From Porites lobata (taxonomy: Eukaryota > Cnidaria > Anthozoa > Scleractinia > Poritidae), in assembly GCA_942486035.1 (NCBI GenBank), contig CALNXK010000030.1, positions 1,729,501 through 1,793,500 of the forward strand: DNA of 64,000 nucleotides, written 5' to 3'. The position numbers and the translations under genes are program-made. The notes under the pieces were generated by a model. The model did no database searches and was not told the DNA's origin. It was given only the letters and a program-made list of their open reading frames with translations. This document shows positions 27,101 to 35,100 of the stretch, one piece after another (within the stretch, counting starts at the first letter, position 1; each line of letters opens with the position of its first letter).

Positions 27101-27255
27101 CGACCATCAGGTCTTGTTCTCTTCAAAGGGATATGCTTGAGTCTGCCATCGATGACATCATTTAGACGAAATGCACTAGTAAATGAGATTGTTAAAAGCG
27201 TCCCAATAAGCGAAGAAAACAAGAAAAAGTGCACACTCATTCTTGTAAACTCCAT
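103..27255 (-). CDS. SORCS-like: SorCS-type VPS10-domain sorting receptor, 3'-incomplete
   Basis: Type I membrane receptor of the sortilin family; relatives sort ligands and receptors between Golgi, endosome and surface. Exons (all minus): 27255-26890, 24058-24000, 23408-23312, 21172-21017, 19119-19052, 17456-17404, 17015-16876, 13148-13038, 12045-11863, 9258-9106, 7947-7845, 6282-6203, 6057-5969, 4621-4517, 3894-3774, 3111-2972, 2596-2486, 1639-1557, 191-103. They join in one frame for 769 residues. Residues 1-30 are a hydrophobic signal peptide. RLRR at 82-85 is a furin-type propeptide site. The VPS10 beta-propeller runs from about 110 to 600, with Asp-box-like repeats (SSDYGSTF, SADEGKTF, SNDGGLTW). 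The 10CC cysteine module covers about 600-740 (CLLG, CDFGYE, GDRCVGG). The last exon enters a PKD-like region. A PKD-like segment after 10CC, rather than LDLR repeats or a membrane helix, points to SorCS and not SORL1 or sortilin. The transmembrane part lies beyond position 1. Confidence 0.88.
1051..1365. mobile_element. MITE with GGGAGGAACTCCCA ends
   Basis: The left GGAACTCCCACATGAAAGGG faces the right CCCTTTCATATGGGAGTTCC. Interior motifs TTAGGGGT(C/T) recur. Confidence 0.7.
1996..2022. repeat. TA microsatellite
   Basis: Run of alternating TA followed by T/A-rich sequence; similar short runs at 3240-3262. Confidence 0.8.
2426..2449. repeat. ATTG microsatellite
   Basis: Five tandem ATTG units. 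Confidence 0.8.
5043..5283. mobile_element. TACCGTA-ended MITE, family A
   Basis: Inverted ends TACCGTAAAATTCCGAAAA and TTTTCGGAATTTTACGGTA enclose repeated GGGGCTTAT-like and GGCTTATAT segments. Same ends as 45719-45835. Confidence 0.8.
5585..5880 (+). repeat. tandem repeat, three units of about 100 bp
   Basis: Units start at 5585, 5686 and 5786 with GTTCTAACTTTTGAG and contain ACCATTCAAATGAAACCTC and ACTTTCACATGGTACTATTT. Single diverged copies lie at 1-76 and 44779-44858. Confidence 0.85.
7320..7405. repeat. ATT-repeat tail, possible LINE 3' end
   Basis: GGTTGAATAAACGATC then (ATT)n, resembling the tail at 12700-12745. No coding part seen. Confidence 0.4.
7508..7676 (+). repeat. GCCATTTCCGAGTT repeat, copy 1
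   Basis: Contains GGCCATTTCCGAGTTGTCCC, CTCTGTTTCAAAACGAGGCT and a right part resembling its own complement. Related to 33090-33266. Confidence 0.65.
8521..8660. mobile_element. hairpin MITE, GGTCAAAATT family, copy 1
   Basis: Ends GGTCAAAATT / AATTTTGACC. The centre is the palindrome CCTAATTCATGAATAATTAGG flanked by GTCCCCTAG and CTAGGGGAC. Confidence 0.8.
8857..9020. mobile_element. MITE with 28-bp inverted ends and 8-bp duplication
   Basis: AGCCTGCGAGCAAGCTCTCC at the left and its complement at the right, flanked by GATTTCTG (8849-8856, 9021-9028). Fits hAT. Confidence 0.82.
9552..10706. mobile_element. 1.15-kb element with long inverted arms
   Basis: The left arm (about 9552-9800) and right arm (about 10440-10706) are inverted relatives. 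The ends read CATCCTTGGAGACCCAGGGG and its complement, with the shared inner blocks TGGGCACA and GAGAGTCGGTACCCAGG. The middle holds a partial copy (10150-10350) of the element at 59161. I recall this type as common in stony corals. Confidence 0.7.
11040..11430. repeat. TATCCACTGGATA repeat, split by an insertion
   Basis: Palindrome-like units (CTATCCACTGAATAATGCAA, GTGGATAGCGCTAT) occur on both sides of the element at 11134. Confidence 0.65.
11134..11303. mobile_element. 170-bp hAT-like MITE nested in the 11040 repeat
   Basis: Starts CAGGGGCGGATCTAGG and ends CCTGGATGCGCCC. CTGGGGAG occurs at both borders, overlapping the right end, so the duplication is 5-8 bp. Confidence 0.7.
12557..12760 (+). 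mobile_element. 3' end of a non-LTR retrotransposon (LINE)
   Basis: The frame to the stop at 12689-12691 encodes LWNSLPDEF followed by FKVKIKQHFFKG, the typical last residues of a CR1/RTE-type reverse transcriptase polyprotein. After the stop, a short tail ends in TTATTATTATTATTATGG, a usual LINE terminus. 5'-truncated. Confidence 0.7.
13703..14332. mobile_element. Tc1/pogo-like MITE, family D
   Basis: Ends TACAGTCGACTCCCGATAAC and the inverted GTTATCGGGAGTCGGCTGTA. Many direct repeats of ACTCGAACCCTCG line both ends. A TA boundary fits Tc1/mariner/pogo elements. Confidence 0.75.
14901..15369. mobile_element. Tc1/pogo-like MITE, family E
   Basis: Ends TACAGTTGAACCTCC and GGAGGTTCAACTGTA, with inner repeats of ATAAGC(A/G)ACCACC. 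No coding capacity. Confidence 0.78.
16158..16248. mobile_element. near-perfect hairpin element
   Basis: Arms of about 40 bp (GGGTCAAT...AATAAAACTTTTACAAGTG and complement) around a loop of about 12 bp. Confidence 0.8.
17832..17945. repeat. long hairpin around CGAGCGCAGCGAGTG
   Basis: GAAGATATGAATTTTA...GTGGCAAAAA and its complement flank a short GC-rich centre. A further ACGAGTG block at 18095 suggests a larger element. Confidence 0.7.
18552..18710. mobile_element. hairpin MITE, GGTCAAAATT family, copy 2
   Basis: Same centre and arms as 8521-8660, including AACCTAGGTTGATTC and its complement; the outer left end has diverged (GGTGAAAATT). Confidence 0.75.
19168..19839 (+). repeat. TTAACCC repeat family, split by a family B MITE
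   Basis: The left part (to 19223) and right part (from 19683) together make one copy; 19224-19682 is the inserted element. Confidence 0.7.
19224..19682. mobile_element. TACCGTA-ended MITE, family B, nested
   Basis: Ends TACCGTATTTATTCGAATAA and TTAATCGAATAAATACGGTA. The motif ATAAGCGCCCA is repeated many times inside both ends. It splits an older TTAACCC-family repeat (19168-19223 and 19683-19839), which shows target TA. Confidence 0.82.
20129..20620. mobile_element. non-autonomous hAT-like element, ATTAC duplication
   Basis: Ends CAGGGTTGCC and GGCAACCCTG are flanked by ATTAC at 20124-20128 and 20621-20625. Subterminal repeats read TTCCCTGACTTTT and TTTTCACTGAC. Within a SorCS-like intron. 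Confidence 0.8.
21830..21945 (-). mobile_element. tRNA-derived SINE or tRNA pseudogene
   Basis: On the minus strand, TGGTCTAATGG (21938-21928) is an A-box and GGTTCAAATCC (21902-21892) a B-box, about 25 bp apart as in a tRNA. The acceptor stem does not close, so it is not a functional tRNA. A simple tail follows. Confidence 0.55.
22667..22860 (+). repeat. TTAACCC repeat family, 3'-diverged copy
   Basis: Left end and the GACCAACATCAATTTTCTCC block are clear; the right end is degraded. Confidence 0.7.
24619..25065. mobile_element. hAT-like element remnant with AAGGACTTTTC repeats
   Basis: Direct copies of TTCAAGGACTTTTCAAG lie near both edges, and the right edge ends near GCAAACCCTG. The architecture resembles the CAGGGTTGCC element at 20129, but the left end is not clear. 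Confidence 0.5.
25483..25776 (-). repeat. TTAACCC repeat family, inverted copy with tandem insert
   Basis: Reverse-oriented copy; a 35-bp tandem repeat at 25584-25664 expands its middle. Confidence 0.7.
25584..25664 (+). repeat. 35-bp tandem repeat
   Basis: TCAATATAAAACATCAAAGC recurs at 35-bp spacing, with a third partial unit, inside a TTAACCC-family copy. Confidence 0.85.
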
Positions 27256-27397
27256 GTTTTTGATGTTTGGACTCCGCTGGAGCGCCGCAATCTTTCATGT
27301 CAGCGGGTTAGGGGTCCGATTAATTCTATCATATAGTCCCCCCTCTACCACAGATTCTCCCTTTTACTCGTCCCCACATGTGTGGTCGGTCTTCAAA
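27256..27397. promoter_or_regulatory. bidirectional promoter, SorCS-like / RPL26
   Basis: Only 142 bp separate the two start codons on opposite strands, so both core promoters must lie here or in 5' sequence. The pyrimidine run TTCTCCCTTTTACT (27354-27367) is a possible TOP start for RPL26. No TATA box stands out. Confidence 0.6.
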
Positions 27398-28997
27398 ATG
27401 AAGTTCAACAGTGAAATTAGCTCTTCAAGGAGGAAAAACCGAAAAGCTCACTTCTCAGCGCCTTCCAGCGTGAGGAGGAAGCTTATGAGTGCGCCCCTGT
27501 CCAAAGAACTTCGCCAAAAATACAATGTTCGCTCTATGCCCATCCGAAAAGACGACGAAGTTCAAGTCACACGTGGTCATTTTAAGAGTCAGCAAGTTGG
27601 AAAAGTTATTCAGGTTTACCGTAAGAAATGGGTAAGTGATTAATAGAGTAAGAATTTTATTCGGCAGATAATCAGAAGGCTAGCATTGTAAATCCTTGAG
27701 AAGTGTGTATACGAAATACCCAGATAACAGATGACCACAGGTACCCCAGGTCTGGAATTGGAGCGCGGCATTATAAATATTTATTGCAAAAATGAGTTGA
27801 CGAGGTGAACTTGCCTTTAAGAGTCTCCTCAGTTTAAAAACCTGTAACACTCATAAGTGACACAAACCAAGACATAGGGAAATAGTTTGCTTGCAAATAC
27901 AACCATTTCTCCTTGATCCTAGCCGCTTGGGACGTTTTGCAAGAAAGATGTCTATGCCTCATCAATAGAAATTCCATACTGATGATGTGAAATCTGTCCA
28001 TGTTGTGGACGGGAGCTCTGATTAGTCAACATAGTAATTATATTGTTTTAGCTGTGGTTACCAATGACAGACAAAAGGGAACGGGGGTCAAATGTAAACA
28101 CAATGAAGCTACTACAAAAAGGTTAGTATTCATGGAAAATATTCTTCAGAGGAAGAAGCATTTGAGTTTTGCTGCAGTTTGTTTGCAGAAAAATTTAAAA
28201 CGTTACCGTAATATCCCAGGAAAAACATTAACTTGAACAAATTTACATTTGGTCCTCATGACTACCATCGTCAGTATGCAATTTCTGTCATTGAGACAGT
28301 GAGGAGAGAGCGAGGAGAAAGGTCTGTATTCACAGATTAGAAAAAAGTAGCAATAGAAAACATTATGTACACTAAGGTTATTCAAGGTGCTGTTGGGAAT
28401 TTTGCTGAGATCTGATAATTAATCATTAGAAAGGGAGAAGTGACCTGGTTCTGTACTGATGTGGGAATTTGACTGCCTCTTTGCCAGAACTTCACATGAT
28501 GTTTTATTTTAGAAGGGATATATGGTCGATCAATTTACTGTTCCTGTCATGCAAACCAGATAAACAGTTACATTGATTTTTTATTAAATTTACTTTTTTA
28601 TTGCTATTCAAATTTTCAGCTTCAAAATGATAATCTTTAGTACTAGATTTGTCTGATGCTCATGCCCAACTGTGCATGGCATCTCTTCTGACATTTGGCA
28701 TACATGTATTTTGAGGGACATTGTCCGATGACCAACTTGCAGCTCTGCTCTGTTGCTCTCTTCACCATAAATGAAATAAAATTTAATGCACTACAGGTCA
28801 TTCACATTGAGAGGATACAGAGAGAAAAAGCTAATGGAGCTACTGTCAGTGTTGGCATTCACCCAAGCAAGGTGGAAATCATAAAGCTCAAGCTTGACAA
28901 AGACAGGAAAAAGATCCTAGAGCGCAAGAACCGGTCCAAATTGGCTGAAAAGGGAAAGCACACAGAAGAAGAGGTCCAAGCAATGTCAACGGAATAA
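27398..28997 (+). CDS. RPL26: 60S ribosomal protein L26 (uL24)
   Basis: Component of the large ribosomal subunit, near the peptide exit tunnel. Two coding exons, 27398-27631 and 28797-28997, give 144 residues; human L26 has 145. The donor is GTAAGT after the codons for YRKKW and the acceptor is CTACAG. The start MKFNSEISS and the block LRQKYNVRSMPIRKDDEVQV match the family. The KOW motif lies around residues 48-75, and the basic tail has KLDKDRKKILERK. The start is the ATG at 27398; a longer open frame upstream has no family similarity. It lies head-to-head with the SorCS-like gene. A pyrimidine run at 27354-27367 could be the TOP start typical of ribosomal protein genes. The first AATAAA seen after the stop is near 29656, beyond a transposon at 29033-29528. 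Confidence 0.97.
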
Positions 28998-29032
28998 GTA
29001 GGTGACAATGTTTTTTATGTAAGTTACAGTAG

Positions 29033-29528
29033 GGGTGTGATGATTAATCAAATTCTCGATTAATCGTGATTATAATGGTTCGGTTTGATTCATGATTCTT
29101 TGCTTCCACATTTCGATTTTGGTTCGATTTTTGCACACCTTTTCCAGGGTGCCCTTAGTGAGTTGTTATATTGTAAAATCTGAATCCAGAACGCTTTAAA
29201 TTGTGCATTTATGATTGACGAGCAAAGACGATAGCATTTCTTGCGCCATTTTGTGCTGCCTGGTAAAAATGCTGTCCCTTAACCACCCCTTGAGAATTTC
29301 CAAATAAGGTGAACTACGTTCTTTGTCAGGTTCTCAAAAATGGCGACAAACCAAGCGACTGTGAATCCTCTTGTCCCTGCTACTATTCTCAAATTGAGGG
29401 TTTAGGGTTGCCTGTTGTTTACATTATGTGTTATGTTATAAGAATTAAGAAACATTTACATGATCGAATCGAAATAATCGAAATCAAATCAAACCACAAG
29501 GAATATGAATCGTTACACCCCTAACTTA
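29033..29528. mobile_element. MITE with GGGGTGTGATGATT ends
   Basis: The left TAGGGGTGTGATGATTAATC faces the right GAATCGTTACACCCCTA. The interior is rich in TCGATT/AATCGA. It lies 35 bp after the RPL26 stop, possibly in its 3' UTR. Confidence 0.68.
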
Positions 29529-29824
29529 CGGTACGTCTAAGTGTTAGTAGGTTAACATTTTGATTGAAATGGTGTGTTAAAGTAGAAATGCAGTAGCACC
29601 ACTATGTTACAGTTTTTTTGTACTATTCAAATGAGAATCTACAATAGTTATGAATGAATAAATAAGTGAACTTCAGTTGAAAAAAAAAACATCAATGTAG
29701 CTGAGTCTTATGGTTTGAGTCCACTGTACTGTTTTGCAAAGGATTTTATGAGATATTGCCAAAAGACAGAGTAGAAAAGAGCGAATATCTTAGCTTTTTG
29801 TTTTGTCTAAAGTAATATAGTGCA

Positions 29825-30067
29825 GGGCCGAGTTGTTCAAAGGCCAGTTAGCGCTAACCCAGGGTTAAATTTTAACCCGGGTTTCTTTTTCTTTTCATCA
29901 AAAGCGTTTTCTTGGAAAATTTTCTCTATTCTATTTAGAGTATTTAATCATCAAATTGTAGAAAAAAGAATTACCGGTAAACTGAATTTGCATTTTAAGC
30001 TTTCATATCTGAATTCAAATTTTGTACTAACCCTGGGTTATGTTAACTTGGCTTTGAACAACCCGGC
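29825..30067. mobile_element. MITE with GGGCCGAGTTGTTCAAAGG ends
   Basis: Inverted GGGCCGAGTTGTTCAAAG / CTTTGAACAACCCGGC, then AACCCAGGGTTAA and its complement inside. Confidence 0.72.
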
Positions 30068-30884
30068 ACAGATGTTTACTTTAACTGGTGGTACCTAAGT
30101 TTTTCCTGGGGGCTGATGACCAAAACTTGATGTTTTCGTTTCATAAACACAAAATAAGCAACTGAGTGAGAAGAAATAGAAAGTTGGGTATGTTTTCTAC
30201 CAAAAGAAAAATAAAGTTACTTGCTTTTCTGTTATTTTGGGGGCCATACCTTCTGACAACTTAAAATAATGTATTGATTGGTGACTTAACCTTTTCCTAT
30301 AAATATGACCCCTGATTAAATGATGGTGATGATAACTAATAATAATAATAATAGCAATAATGTATTTGATTTTAATTTTTTTCAGATGTTCCTGTGAAGA
30401 AAGGTTATTATTACTATCACTTTCCTTCGAAATCAGCCTCAATAAATATTTTGAAAATATCTATGCCGATTGTTTGTTCTTTTGTAATTTGACAACACTG
30501 AAAAAAAAAATGCATGTCTTAGGATGCTTACCAAAAGTCAGAATTGACCAGCCGGACCAGTCATTTTGAAAATGTGAGTTTTTGCTTAAAACCCATTTGC
30601 CATGCACACCATTTAGGAATGGACTGATTTGGCTTGACTCTGTTCAACAGAACTCATCTGGCCATAAAGTTCTTACTAATGGAATGCACCCCTAGATTAT
30701 CAAAGTTTTTCTTCCCAGCAGGAAAATCTTGTTTACCTCGGAAATCCCTGCGATTTGGACCAAAGATCTTTTAAGCTTTTGGGGAACTCGAAGCCCTTTG
30801 CAAATCCACTCTGAAAAAGCTCCAACACTCATACATGTAACATCATCTTCTGAATGTCATTACAATCATGGTTTGTACAATCTT

Positions 30885-31265
30885 GAACAGGTCTTGAATT
30901 TTATTAGTCATGTTGCAAAGTCCTTGAATTCGGTTAAGATCCTTGAAAAGTACTTACTTTCTTTATTAGGTCTTGAAAGTCCTTGAACTTCTCTACCTTC
31001 TAGTTATTTTTGTTTCTTTATTTCAAGTGGTATTTCTGTACGTCAGATACAACTGCAAGTTGTACCCAGCAACTGTTGTCACAGAAAGTAGTATAAAAAT
31101 AATAAGGTAACGTGAAAAATCACAAATGACTCTGCTGAGTGTTTTAGCCAGTAAGGTGTTCAAAAGGGGGTCAAAGAAAGTCGTGTTACCGAAGAAATCT
31201 CAGACCCTGAAAACAGTAAATTATCCTTGAAAAGTCCTTGAATTTTAAATTTGTTTGTCTGAAAT
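30885..31265. repeat. fragments of the AAGTCCTTGAA repeat family
   Basis: Several copies of CTTGAAAAGTCCTTGAATT-like motifs, the reverse complement of those at 24619-25065. Degenerate; boundaries uncertain. Confidence 0.45.
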
Positions 31266-32097
31266 TGTACGAACCATGTACAATGGAAGATGTACTTTAT
31301 GATACTAAAATTTTGACTGTTGTCGACCATGTTAAGTTGTGAGTTTCAATAACCCTTCCGCACCCAACTGAGACGCACATATAGGCCTGTGTTCAGAGAG
31401 ACATGTCGGTTATAAGGTTTTCAAAAGATAAGTTGCCTTCCCAATACAAAATTAATGAAGAATTGCTCACAAGACTTGTGAAATGTTTTATTGTAAGTAC
31501 ACAAAGCCTTACAAAATTTACCTGTTGTACTTGCTACTCCAAAAGTAGTCCTTTGTAGCTCAGTAAAAGATACAATGTATTATCCAAGAAAATATAAATA
31601 TTATCACAAGGTTATGATCCATGATTTTTTTACCAATGAACATTTGAGCCTGTCATGTTTCTGCCAGTTCTTGGAGAATCCAGTCTGAGAAATTTGACTT
31701 CTCTTATTGTAATGATTGAGTTCTTGAGGTGAAATTAAGAATCTACCTTGCAATCTTGGATTTTCCAAAAGAAAAAAACTAAAATCTGTGCCAGTTAAAA
31801 AATTGAGTTAAAAATCCCTCATGTTTATGAATAAGTGCACCTGTGAATAAATAAAGCACCTGAAAGATCAAACTACAGAGTTCCTTATAGTTCTTGTTTC
31901 AAAATGAGCATCAAAATCTTTGACCAGGATAATTTCAAACCCTGGTGTTTGCAATATTGGGTCATTGGTCAGTTTGAACACAATCAAGCCTGTAATTTTT
32001 TTCTGGTACTCTGTTTGGCTGCACAAGTTTATTGCATAAGCACAAAGGTCACAGTTTAGAAGTACAGTTTCTAAACCACACTACATTATAGTGGTGT

Positions 32098-32103
32098 TTT
32101 TTA
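32098..32103 (-). terminator. polyadenylation signal overlapping BCCIP stop
   Basis: CAATAAAAA: the stop TAA at 32103-32101 is part of AATAAA. Another hexamer on this strand lies near 31480. Confidence 0.4.
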
Positions 32104-35100
32104 TTGAGTAAGCATTGTATGTATCCCTTCTAGTGCTTCATCAAACTTGTCAGTAGAAAGAACTAAAACTGTTCTGTAAGGTTTTAATTCTGAATCATCT
32201 GATGTCCATTTGCCTCCTACAAGAGTTTCGTCAGAGCTTGTGCTGGCTTCAAAACTAAAAGATAGCTGACTTGCCTGTAAACAAGATGGAAAAGTCAAGA
32301 ATGAGATTTTGAACACTTCTTTCATCAAAAGTAGATTTGACCCTCATCTAAGAAGGCGACTATGAACAGTCTATTTGCCACCTCGCTTACTATCTTAACT
32401 CTGGATACAAGGTGTTTTTAGTGAGCTCTTGATGTAAAAGAAGAACAAATTAGTGTGTAGAACAGTAAATGCAGTGAACAGGGCTCTGATTCAGAACTTC
32501 CAACACTAATTTATTTATTACTGGCCAACTGGCCTCCCACGTCCAATATGGTTTGTATTTGCTTCACCTAGACTTTCTCAAAGCCCATTTCAAGTTTGTG
32601 CTGGTTAGGTGGTCAGTCAACCATTCCTCTCGCCTTCAGCACTCCTGCAGTCTACTTGTGGCAAGTCTATTGCTTTAGCTTGCGAATGCAGACATATTTC
32701 TGGTCATCGCTTCTTTCCACCTGAAAAGTTATTTTAGGGTGGAGAGAAGTGACGATCGGCTATAAGTCTACATTCAAAGGCTGATTTTCTCTTGAACTGG
32801 AGAGAATTTGATTTTAGATCAGGCAATACTATCAAGCTTAATTAACATATTATGTAACCCCTAGTTTCTGTGATAGGCATTCTGAAATATGTGCAACATA
32901 ATATGACATCGCACATAAGGTTCTTGTAACTACAGTGTATAAATTTTGGGGGGCAGATAATTTGGTTTGGGCATAACAGAAGTGCCATCCAATATGTAGG
33001 TTGAAGCCAGCAGAATGACCTACGGTCGACTACCGATAACTTGAGCCCTCGCTAACTCAAACCTCATGCTAAATCCAAACAAAATCAATAGGAGACTTCC
33101 AAGTTCCGAAAACCCTCACTTTCAAAAATGAGGCCAAGTGCACAACCTTTCCTGCGAAAATGAGTTTTATTTGCATGAGAATAAAAAATAATTTCAACAT
33201 CAATGGCTGAGCACTTGACCTTGTTTTGATACAGAGGCCCTTGGGAACTCGGAAATGGCCTATTCCGCCATACATGTTACTGTATGGTAACTCAACACTC
33301 CCACTAAATCAAAGTAATTTTTGTTTCCCCTCAGATCATTTCTTTATAAATATTTTACCCTTTATAACTCGAACCATGTTTTTATTGCTTACAAAGTCAG
33401 GAAAAAAAAACAGTGTATTAGCTTTCAGTGAATTTCCCATATCATTGACACGATGTTGCAGGTACATAGTTTACTAGTGGAGGCTGATGTTGTTTGTCAC
33501 AAATCTAACGTGAAACAGCTTTACTTCTCAAAACAGTAAAACACGTGCTCCATTTGGGCTATGTTTTGTTACCTTACATACTTATACTTTATAATCTACA
33601 AGTATCTTTCAATTTTCACTTCACATTTCTACAACTAAATGGGATAAAAATGTTCATTGTATGATAGAATCTAGTTTTTCCCTGACTTCTGGCTATGCTT
33701 TGAGCTTCCGATAACTTGAGCTTCTTTCGATTTCCCTTGTAAATGTTCAAGCTATCGGGAGATGACTGTATTGTGGAAAATTGTATTTTATCACAAGTTC
33801 CTTTATTAGGAAGCAAAGTTCAGAAATATCTCAACTAATGTACAGTACCTAAAATAATAAACTACAATCTGTGGTTCCTTTAAGGCTCTGGGGCCCATTT
33901 CTCGAAAGGCTCGGTAATGTTTCAGGCCCAAAGGCAAATTTTAAGACTAAAACCTGCTGAACAGTTGCACAGTTCCTGGCTCACAAACCAGTCAAATAAT
34001 AATATTTGATTCTTACCTTAAGAAACACTTCATCTTCAACATTGATAAAATCCAGGGACTTTGTTGTCTCCTGAACTTTGGGCTTCTTAGCCTTTTTTCC
34101 TTTTTTATTTGTTTTTGTCTCGATCTCTTTGTATGTCTTGCACAGTATTATGAAATAAGAGAGCGGTGTATCCTGACCCTAGAACATTAATAATTATTTT
34201 ATTTTGAGGTAAGTAAGAAAGGATATCATTCTAATATAGTGACACACTGGAGGTAGCACATAAAGGACAGAGTGTTAATTACATGGCTGACTATTGCACA
34301 TTAATGATTATTGCCCACTCAAGATTTCCTGCATTGGTCCCTTTTTGGCCAGATAATAAAATAATCCTCTATTGACCAAGCCTATTAGGTCAAGAACTTG
34401 GCCAATATACAGCCATCTTGACCTCACGCTTGGTCAAAAACGCATATATCTGTCCTTTTTATTTTAAAGTGGTCTGTATCAAAGAGAAAGGAACTGCCTA
34501 TGAAAGAAAGGCTTTTGTAGTTCATTGTTTAGAGGGTCTGAAGAATTAGGTTTGGCTGCATCATGTATTGCAAAACAAAATGTTGTAAACAGATGCATAA
34601 TAAAGCATATATTATATGATGTAGTTAATTTTTTATCCCAGTTAATTTTTATTTTTCCATTGCTTTAGGGTATGGTAATGTATGCTAATGGATTTGAAAC
34701 AAAGGAAAAACAAAAATTAACTAAAATAAAAAATTAACTGCAACATATACATGTAGTTGTATCCAAGGCTAAAAACACATACCTTTTTATGGACCTTCTT
34801 CAGTTCAGATCTAAGAAAACAAAGAATAATCATCAGATACCCGAACTCCAAACACTTAAATGTGAAGTTGGATGGAAGCTAGTGTTATGAAAGTCTGAAC
34901 ATTCAGCAACGCAGTCAGCACTGGCTTAGCCAGCCTTAAAGAGATGAAATACAACAACCAAAGATGGTCAAACCACTTTTTTGTTAACCCTTTAAGTCCC
35001 AGTGGTGACCAACATCAATTTTCTCCTAACAATATCCATAGACTGTCAAGAGACTAGGTTATGAGAATTAATAAATTGATCACCTAAGAGAAATGCTTTG

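Larger units (their letters stand above)
28998..32100. other. RPL26-BCCIP convergent spacer
   Basis: Holds MITEs at 29033 and 29825, an AAT microsatellite near 30338 and AAGTCCTTGAA repeats at 30885-31265. No further gene seen. Confidence 0.6.

Noticed and set aside
103..27255. SORL1 as the identity of the receptor
   Set aside because: The propeller is similar, but the region after 10CC lacks the start of an LDLR class B propeller and resembles SorCS.
27978..28024. Possible C/D snoRNA in the RPL26 intron (TGATGA ... CTGA)
   Set aside because: The boxes are only about 35 bp apart, with no clear terminal stem or guide; too short for a usual C/D RNA.
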